Shown here: in pieces, positions 55,968-64,000 of the stretch
Layout of the letters: every line of letters begins with the position of its first letter
How positions within the stretch are numbered: position 1 is the first letter of the stretch
Notes under the pieces: model-generated
Database searches by the model: none
What the model was told of the DNA's origin: nothing
What the model saw: the letters and a program-made list of their open reading frames with translations, nothing else
Position numbers and translations under genes: made by a program
Origin: Costus lasius
Lineage: Eukaryota; Streptophyta; Magnoliopsida; Zingiberales; Costaceae
NCBI GenBank assembly: GCA_027563935.2
Contig: CM050449.1
Location: forward strand, 59,041,949 to 59,105,948
DNA: 64,000 bases
Direction of reading: 5' to 3'

Positions 55968-56267
55968 GCTGGATTCCCCAGATGAAGGGGAATCGTACGG
56001 GTTGGCGATTGGCTGGTACAGCCTACCAGAAATTAGTGCTTGTCATCTCTGTGCATCTTATCTCGCCTGAGCGGGACGCGGAGACCAAGTATGAAATCTG
56101 GATCCCATCTCACTAAAAGAGTGTTACTCTTTCGGACTGTTTACTGGATTTTTCAGTCAGACAAAATAGTGAGAAAAGAATCTTTCTTAAGTCCTGGATT
56201 GATTCTAGACATTGATACTGACCTTGCTGTTCTTGCATTGTTGTAGATTCCAGCAGCAACGAACACC

Positions 56268-59200
56268 ATGAGCTTCAATGTGCGATCCCTACTGGAAAGG
56301 GAGAAGTTTGCTGGGCCAAACTTCTCGGATTGGTTCGGACACCTTAAGATTGTTCTTAAGGCTGAGAGGAAACTGTATGTCCTCGAGACGGCTGTGCCGC
56401 CTCAACCCGCTCCGAACGCTGCAAGGGCGGTTCGTGATGCCTATGAAAAGCACGTCAATGATAGCATTGATGTCGCTTGCCTGATGCTAGCGTCTATGAC
56501 GCCACCGCTGCAGCGTCAGCATGAGGATATGTCGGCTATAGAAATTATAGCGAACCTCAAGATGCTGTATGCTGCACAGGCGAGGACAGAACGCTATAAT
56601 CTGACAAAGCAGCTCTTCTTTCAGAGCAAACTGGCTGAAGGGAGCCCAGTGGGAGCTCACGTGCTCAAGATGATTGGGCACAAGGAGGCTCTGGAGAAAC
56701 TGGGGCATACCATCAACCAGGAGCTTGCTGTAGATATTATTCTGCAGTCTCTCCCGCCTTCTTTCGATGCGTTCATTATTAACTTTAATATGAACAAAAT
56801 CGATTGTACTCCGGCAGAGCTGCTGAATATGCTCTTGACTACTGAGGAAACTCTGAAGGGAAAGCCTTCAACCTCTGTCTTGATGGTTCCTTCGAGGAAC
56901 AAGAAGAAGGGGAAGAAGGGCAAGGCCCCTGTCAAGAACTACAGTAAGGCTCTGAAACAAAAGGTGAAGCGGGCGAAGGACAACAGGTGTTTCCACTGTG
57001 GCCAGCTGGGTCACTGGAAAAAGGACTGTAAAGCGCTCCAAGGAGATAAGAGGGGAAGCATCGCTTCTGGCTCAGGTATATTTGTGACTGAGGTCATGTT
57101 ATCTTCTTCTTCTATTTCATGGGTGTTGGACACTGCATGTGGAGTTCACATTTGTTCAAATGTACAGGAACTCAAGAGAAGAAGGCAGGTGGGACAGCAT
57201 GAGGTAGACCTACGCGTTGGAAACGGGGCACGGGTTGCTACTGTTGCTGTAGGAGACTATTTCATTTCTTTACCATCTGGCATTGTATTGGAATTAAACA
57301 ATTGTTATTTTGTACTGAGTATCACCAAAAATATTATCTCTATTCCTGCTCTTGTCAGGAAAGGATTTGCCTTTGAATGCAACATTTCAAAGTGTGTTTT
57401 ATCTTATGATAATATTGTTTAAGGAACTGGTTCAATTAACAATGGGTTATTCATGTTGGACATGGAATATTCTGTACAAAACATTGATAATAAGAAAGCC
57501 AAGTATGCTGATGACAGCACCTTGTTATGGCATAGTCGTTTAGGCCATATTAACAAGAAGCGCATTAAGCGGTTGCATGATCATGGACTGCTGGGATCAT
57601 TCTCCTATGAGGAGATTGATACATGCAAAGCTTGTTTAATGGGTAAAATGACGAAGTCACCTTTTCCTAACAAAGGTCAAAGGGCTTCAGGTTTACTTGA
57701 CCTTATACACAGTGATGTGTGTGGGCCGTTTAGTAAACATGCCAGAGGTGGCTATCAGTACTTCATTACCTTTACTGACGATTTCAGTAGGTATGGTTAT
57801 GTCTATCTTATGAGACATAAGAGTGAATCTTTTGACAAGTTCAAAGAGTTCAAAAATGAAGTACAGAATCAGCTAGGCCGAAATATCAAGGCACTTCGTT
57901 CTGATCGAGGTGGAGAATACTTGAGTCATGCGTTTACTGACTATCTGAAGGAGCGTGGGATTATCTCACAGCTCACTCCGCCAGGAACACCGCAATGGAA
58001 TGGTGTGTCCGAGAGGAGAAATAGAAGGTTACTTGATATGGTTCGTTCTATGATGAGTCAGGCTACTCTACCTTACTCCTTTTGGGGATTTGCACTGGAA
58101 ACAGCTGCAAAGGTACTAAACCGAGTGCCATCCAAGGCAGTTTCAAATACGCCATATGAGTTATGGTATGGGAAACAGCCGAGCTTGACATTTATCAGGA
58201 TCTGGGGTTGCGAGGCTTATGTCAAAAAGCTCGCCTCTGGGAAACTGGAGAGCAGATCTGAGAAATGTATCTTTGTCGGTTACCCTAAGGAAACTAAGGG
58301 TTATTATTTCTTCGATCCCAAAGAGAACAAAGTATTTGTTGCTCGGACGGCCATATTTCTTGAGAAGGAGTTTCTTCTGCAAGAGGCCAGTGGGAGAGAA
58401 ATAAAGCTGGATGAGAATCCAGAGGAAGGACAAAGTAGTCAAGCGCAGTTGGATGAGCCTGAGCCGGTGGATCAGGTTACTGAACAACCTGAGGCTCAGA
58501 TATCACGGGAACCGCGAAGATCGGGAAGGATCCGTCGACAGCCTGAGCGCTATGACGGAGTCTACATCATTGAAAATGATGAACCCCTCACTTATGATGA
58601 TGCGGTCAGTGGACCGGAGTCAGCTAGATGGCTTGAAGCTATGCGAGCCGAGATGGACTCCATGTCAGATAACCAAGTCTGGGATTTGGTTGATCCGCCT
58701 CCGGGAGTAATCCCTATAGGCTGTAAATGGATCTTCAAGAAGAAGATTGACATGGATGGTAACGTCGTTACCTATAAAGGCAGGCTAGTTGCGAAAGGTT
58801 TCAAACAAATCTACGGGATAGATTATGATGAAACTTTTTCACCTGTAGCCATGTTCAAGTCTATTCGGATTCTTTTCGCGATAGCTGCATATTATGATTA
58901 TGAGATCTGGCAAATGGATGTGAAAACAGCTTTCCTGAATGGAAATCTGAATGAGGATGTGTATATGACACAACCTGAAGGTTTCACTAATCCATCAGAT
59001 CGTCATAAAATATGCAAGTTAAAGAGGTCCATTTATGGACTGAAACAAGCATCTAGAAGCTGGAATATTCGTTTTGATGAATCAATCTCTGAGTTTGGTT
59101 TCATCAAGAACGAAGATAACTCGTGTGTATATAAGAGGTTTAGTGGGAGCGTGATTACATTCCTAGTCCTCTACGTCGATGACATCTTGATCATTGGAAA

Positions 59201-59655
59201 TGATATTCCAGAAATGCATGCGGTTAAGGCATGGCTAAGGAAATGTTTCCAGATGAAAGATTTAGGAGAAGCAGCCTATGTGTTAGGTGTGAAGATCTAC
59301 AGGGATAGATCTAAGAGGCTTCTCGGGCTGTGCCAGAGTACTTACATCGATAAGGTCCTGGAAAGATTCCATTTAGAGAAATCTAAAAGGGGATATCTTC
59401 CAGTCAGACATGGTCTGAATCTTTCGAAGAGTCAGTGTCCACAAACACAGACTGAGAAAGATGAAATGGACAATACGCCTTATGCTTCGGCTATTGGGTC
59501 CATTATGTATGCGATGTTGTGTACTCGCCTAGACGTCGCTTACGGGTTAAGCGTGACCAGTCGTTTCCAAAGTAATCCAGGACAGGCACACAGGATTGCA
59601 GTCAAGAACATCTTAAAATATCTGCGGAGGACCAAAGATATGTTCTTGATATATG
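56268..59655 (+). pseudogene. Gag-Pol polyprotein of copia element E (nonsense codon, truncated by F)
   Basis: Starts MSFNVR. TAA at 57420-57422 (codon 385; TAT Tyr in the sisters, in IVYATGS) splits the frame, which then continues to 59655. An in-frame extra Gln codon occurs in Gag (TKQLFF for TKLFF). Protease DTACGVH, integrase and reverse transcriptase (YVDD) are readable. Coding ends at DMFLIY, just before the RNase H YTDASF motif, because F inserted there; the last ~170 residues should be past F, outside the window. The frame reads a few codons into F's LTR before a stop (59685-59687), an accidental fusion. Confidence 0.93.
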
Positions 59656-61348
59656 TGTTGGGGTATGCCCTTAAGGCTAATGTTTGAGGCCTTTGGGATT
59701 GTAACAGTATCATGTAATAAACTCTTATGTTTATAAAGGCATGGTTATTATTCAGGTTGTTGCCTTGTCTGCAGTAATAAGTGTACTACTGAATAATGTC
59801 TCAAAGCTGTTCAGCTAGGCTGACAGGCTATATGTCCTTAGTCGAGATATCTTGGTGAACATGAGACAGCCTTGATATGATTGAGACTAATATGTGTTCT
59901 AATCTTATAGGATGCTTCGAGCATGGAATAAGATGTAGACTCATGGGTACATTGGATGTACTGGACAGACCCTACTAGGATATTCAATTGCTTGTCACAA
60001 TGTGAATATTCCTTGTATGCACTAAGTGGCACATGTCCTCTGACTTGAGATCACTTGAGTTACTAAATGATGATTGTCATTGTTTTGAGGTAGTTCAATA
60101 TCATTTGAAACATAATGATCATAGACTATCTTGGATAATGATCATGAGTCAGGTTAGGGCACTAGTGATAGATATAGGATTGCCGTCTCCTTGTTCAAGG
60201 AGTGTGATGTTCTAAAGGGGCCCCCCCTATATGAGATGATTGAGAAAGTGTATGGCCATACCCAGATGACTATGCTCATCTGATCTAATCATGCTCATCG
60301 TATTGGAGTTACAAGCTTGACCCGCTTGTCCAATAAGAACATCCAGTGGCAAAGGACACATGCATGCCTTGTGAAGTTGATTCACACTTGTGCTGTGGTT
60401 TGGGAGTAGTCTTGGAAGACTCTTTCCTTTATATCGGGAGATAGTGATGTGTTGCTAGATACCCCTCACTGATCGTGATAACGAAAGTTATCATTACCGA
60501 CATTTAAAGGAAACCCTCAGGGTCGCACAAATTGATGATATGACTTACTTAAGTCAGATCGTGTGGACTGAATTATTTGGGTTCAGTTTAAAGGGATTTA
60601 AACTCTGATTGTAAGTGAGATCTAGTCTGATCATGTTTGATTGATTAGGGCTTGAGATCGGTAAGCTTCGATCGAGAGAGGAGATGCTAGATCGGTAAGA
60701 TCAAGAGCATCAGGAGATGAACGGTTAGATCTTGAGCCATTAGGTTCATAGAAGGTCTAGACCATATATTGGCTTGGCTTGGTTTGATTTTGGTCTATGA
60801 GCCAAATCGAATTGAACCTAAGAATGAACCGGTTCACTATGTGAACGCATGGTTCATGAAGGAAGGCGTTTTGGCGTTGGAACATGGCTTCATGACTTTC
60901 CATTTTGGGAAGTCATGTAACGCCATTTTTGATGTTATCGCCTAAACGCTTTTGCTCACTTGTGATTGACGTTGCTTGCTTGCCATCTCGTGTGGAAGAA
61001 GGTGAACGACAAGGGAGAGCTCTCGGCCAAGGAAGCATCTCAACCTATCCCTTCCATTCGGCAAGGACTCTTGAAGATCTTTGCTAGCACAAAGATCAAC
61101 AAGAAGAAGTCATCCCTCCTTCTTGTGTGCGTCGCTTGTGGAGAAGATCTATCTTGCTCTTTGCTTCCAAGCCGCCTCCTTCCCATGGCTATGGTAACGA
61201 ATCTTTCATTTGTTGTTTAAGTTGATCATATGAAAGTATAGCATGCGATCAAGTTTAAACCCTAATTCCGCTGCTAAAACAAAGAAGACCACTTGCGCCA
61301 TCTATAGGGTTTCGCTCCCCCTTGAAGGGGACCCCTCTAAACCCTTCA
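59656..61348 (+). repeat. 5' LTR of element F
   Basis: 1693 bp, TGTTGGGGTATG..AACCCTTCA. Donor ATGGCTATG^GTAACG at 61193/61194, preceded by an open frame (60966-61193) with FASTKINK..VCVACGED..SLLPSRLLPMAM. Confidence 0.95.
60477..60492 (+). other. GNRA-type hairpin in F LTR
   Basis: GATAAC-GAAA-GTTATC. Confidence 0.6.
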
Positions 61349-61350
61349 AT

Positions 61351-61362
61351 TGGTATCAGAGC
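61351..61362 (+). other. Primer-binding site of element F
   Basis: TGGTATCAGAGC two bases after the LTR end. Confidence 0.9.
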
Positions 61363-62633
61363 AAGGATCTATACTTGTTCATATGATTGCTTGCGCATCT
61401 AATGTGTAGATCATCATGTTTGATCCATGCATATGCTTATGAGTAGATCTAATGATGGTTGATCACATGCCGAAACCTACATGCTAGTTTAGAACTTAGA
61501 TGTATGTTTCTTCATGATTTGCGCATGTTATATGTTTCTTCATGATTTGCGCATGTTGTTGTGTTGGCGCATGTTAAGTATGTTGAATGGTATTTCATCA
61601 AAACTTATACCTACTTGCGCGCAAACAATTAGATCTATATGCATCTACTATAAACCCTTAGACGGGTTGATGGGGTTGAAAGCATACTCTAGGTTAGATC
61701 CAATAGTCTGATCAGACCATCTGACAGCCTAGATGGGTTGACCAGATAGCACCTGTGCGAAAGCACGAGGTGGCTATAGGTTGACTGCATCACAGGCGTG
61801 TAGCGAGGTCTGGTTGAGACAGCAATGAACACACATGAGTTAGGCCCGGGGTCACACCCGCTTGCCAGATCTCATGAAGGTTGTTCAGCCCTTGGCGCAT
61901 GCATGGTTGACCATTAGGTCAACTCGAGTCAGTTAGGACTTGGTGCATGCAAGGGCAAGGATCTAACTAGATTGATGAGTGGATCCCTATCAATGGACCG
62001 TTGTAAGGTTGTAGGGCACATAAGAGAATTAAAATTGATGCCAATGGGGTTTTCAAAATTTTATTTTCTATGTAATGGATCACATGATGATTGGTTGATG
62101 CCATGATGCCTGTTTATTTAATCTTATGTGGGTTGCCCTATTGTGTGCTGTGCTGGGGCCTGCGTGCCTGGTTAATTATAAATTAATCTTATTTTGTGAT
62201 CTGCGAATCACATTGTTTTAATTTATTGTATAATTGACCTGCGAGTCAAGCTTGTCTAGATAGATCAAAATGTATTCTGATTAGACAAGAGCACAAAAGC
62301 ACACATCGCAGAGGCGCATTCAGCTGGTGGCGCACCTGAGGTGCTCTTGGCGCTAGGGCCCTGGGTTGGACCAGATGAGATGCAAAAGTCCCAAGAAGAG
62401 CAAGTGAAGACTTAAGTATCTTAAGGTCTTACTTAGGCTTTGGGCTTTTACCACATAAGATCAGCATGCTTTCTTTTTATTCGTTATATAATTAGAACTG
62501 CATGAGTTTATCTTCTGCTATAGCCATAGGATTTGCCTGATAGTAAGAAGATAAAAGGCCGTTAAAATCCAAACGCTAAAAATATCAAGCTCGTACGCCT
62601 TCTGACGCGAAACCTCACTGTTCTGACTATCGT

Positions 62634-62878
62634 TGGAGCCGTGTTGTACCCACTCAGTGGGCACGTCCATCTATCTTCAGACGGTGCGGGATTTCACCTG
62701 CGTGTTATAGAGAAGGGATTTATCGCTTCTCGTTGCTCAGCATAGCACGTGGTGGTCCAGGGAGTAGGTCGGGTCAGCTTGACCATGTAGGCTACATATG
62801 TGGCGCATATGGTAGCGCATGGAGGCAGCCATCTGTGGGATCAGAGACTGTGTTGTACCAACTCAGTTGGCACAGTCT
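62634..62878 (+). other. Three-hairpin leader domain of element F
   Basis: Tips 62649-62661 and 62858-62870; central hairpin 62783-62822 with arms CCATGT/GCATGG, where one A-U pair became G.U and pairing is kept. Confidence 0.6.
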
Positions 62879-63178
62879 GCTGGATTGCCCAGATGAAGGG
62901 GAATCACACGGGTTGGCGATTGGCTGGGACAGCCTACCAGAAATTAGTGCTTGTCATCTCTGTGCATCTTATCTCGCCTGAGCGGGACGCGGAGACCAAG
63001 TATGAAATCTGGATCCCATCTCACTAAAAGAGTGTTACTCTTTCGGACTGTTTACTGGATTTTTCAGTCAGACAAAATAGTGAGAAAAGAATCTTTCTTA
63101 AGTCCTGGATTGATTCTGAATATTGATACTGACCTTGCTGTTCTTGCATTGTTGTAGATTCCTGCAGCAACGAACACC

Positions 63179-64000
63179 ATGAGCTTCAATGTGCGATCCC
63201 TACTGGAAAGGGAGAAGTTTGCTGGGCCGAACTTCTCTGACTGGTTCGGACACCTTAAGATCGTTCTTAAGGCTGAGAGGAAACTGTATGTCCTCGAGAC
63301 GGCTGTGCCGCCTCAACCCGCTGCGAACGCCGCAAGGGCGGTTCGTGATGCCTATGAAAAACACGTCAATGATAGCATTGATGTCGCTTGCCTGATGCTA
63401 GCGTCTATGATGCCACCGCTGCAGCGTCAGCATGAGGATATGTCGGCTATAGAGATTATAGCGAACCTCAAGATGCTGTATGCTGCACAGGCGAGGACAG
63501 AACGCTATAATCTGACGAAGCTCTTCTTTCAGAGCAAACTGGCTGAAGGGAGCCAGTTGGAGCTCATGTGCTCAAGATGATTGGGCACAAGGAGGCTCTA
63601 GAGAAACTGGGGCATACCATCAACCAGGAGCTTGCTGTAGACATTATTCTGCAGTCTCTTCCGCCCTCTTTCGATGCGTTCATTATTAACTTTAATATGA
63701 ACAAAATCGATTGTACTCCGGCAAAGCTGCTGAATATGCTCTTGACTACTGAGGAAACTCTGAAGGGAAAGCCTTCAACCTCTATCTTACTGGTTCCTTC
63801 CAGAAACAAGAAGAAGGGGAAGAAGGGCAAGGCCCCAGTCAAGAACTACAGTAAGGCACTGAAACAGAAGGTGAGGCGGTCGAAGGACAACAGGTGTTTC
63901 CACTGTGGCCAGCTGGGTCACTGGAAAAAGGACTGTAAAGCGCTCCAAGGAGATAAGAGGGGAAGCATCGCTTCTGGCTCAGGTATATACGTGACGGAAG
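63179..64000 (+). pseudogene. Gag of copia element F (frameshifted, runs off window)
   Basis: Starts MSFNVR and follows the family Gag until ~63552, where one C is missing (GGGAGCCAGTTGG for GGGAGCCCAGTGG). The frame shifts and stops at 63578-63580. The rest of Gag, the lysine-rich linker and zinc knuckle CFHCGQLGHWKKDC continue in another frame to the window end. The single-base loss would abolish Gag-Pol from this copy. Confidence 0.93.

Larger units (their letters stand above)
54310..56246 (+). other. Candidate leader intron of element E
   Basis: Donor ATGGCTATG^GTAAAA; acceptor TTGTTGTAG^ATTCCAGC with CTGAC upstream; the frame MAM-IPAATNTM is preserved. Confidence 0.55.
54462..56267 (+). 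other. 5' leader of element E
   Basis: 1.81 kb non-coding leader with a local duplication of an LTR-end-like motif (54541-54603). Confidence 0.85.
52757..59655 (+). mobile_element. Element E: family-I copia element, cut by F
   Basis: LTR 52757-54461, primer-binding site 54464-54475, leader, gag-pol 56268-59655, where F inserted in RNase H. ATCGG at 52752-52756 would be its left TSD. The 3' end of E should lie beyond F, outside the window. Confidence 0.93.
61194..63157 (+). other. Candidate leader intron of element F
   Basis: Donor ATGGCTATG^GTAACG; acceptor TTGTTGTAG^ATTCCTGC; CTGAC branch-like motif; in-frame join. The upstream frame is open for ~76 codons. Confidence 0.58.
61349..63178 (+). 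other. 5' leader of element F
   Basis: 1.83 kb, non-coding, homologous to the other family-I leaders. Confidence 0.85.
59656..64000 (+). mobile_element. Element F: family-I copia element, 5' half
   Basis: LTR 59656-61348, primer-binding site 61351-61362, leader and gag up to the window end. ATATG at 59651-59655 would be its TSD. It is the innermost, youngest insertion in the right-hand nest. Confidence 0.93.

Noticed and set aside
1..64000. Host protein-coding genes, rRNA or viral (caulimovirus-type) insertions
   Set aside because: All substantial coding traces to copia gag-pol or M's ORF; the domain order (integrase before RT) is copia, and no movement or coat protein is seen.

Overview
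This window is wall-to-wall plant retrotransposon DNA. I see no host gene, rRNA or tRNA gene. It suggests an angiosperm with a large, repeat-rich genome. All primer-binding sites read TGGTATCAGAGC, matching the 3' end of plant initiator tRNA-Met. The elements are Ty1/copia with long LTRs (~1.7 kb), a long leader (~1.8 kb) and one gag-pol ORF of ~1290-1300 codons, resembling the BARE-1/Angela type. The species cannot be named from this sequence.

I resolve ten nested elements by LTR ends (TG..CA), 5-bp target duplications (TSDs), primer-binding sites and polypurine tracts. Family I (copia): A (-, 6368-15482, TSD CATGT), B (+, 17670-26686, TSD ATGCG), C (+, 29073-38077, left LTR truncated), D (-, 42492-51586, TSD CCATA), E (+, starts 52757), F (+, starts 59656) and G (-, leader and 5' LTR only). 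Family II (copia): K (+) and L (-), both old and broken. M (-, 2955-28239, TSD TACTG) is a non-autonomous element with ~2.06-kb LTRs and one ORF resembling a Ty3/gypsy protease.

The nesting is: K holds G and C; G's LTR holds M; M's ORF holds A and M's 5' LTR holds B. To the right, L's LTR holds D, L's RT/RNase H holds E, and E's RNase H holds F, which runs off the window. K and L meet tail to tail around 41214-41261, the only ~48 bp not assigned to an element.

A, B and D have uninterrupted polyproteins and LTR pairs that differ by well under 1% by eye, so family I was active recently. C has a nonsense codon and a lost RNase H aspartate. E has a nonsense codon, and F has a frameshift.

The most interesting signal is how family I seems to organise its RNA. 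Every LTR carries a candidate splice donor, usually ATGGCTATG^GT, and every visible leader ends in a strong acceptor just before gag. Joining them keeps the reading frame. Within that putative intron lie three conserved hairpins (two with palindromic tips, plus a central one with compensatory changes), so only unspliced RNA would carry them. This suggests a retrovirus-like split between translated and packaged RNA. The LTRs also hold a hairpin whose loop varies but always fits GNRA.
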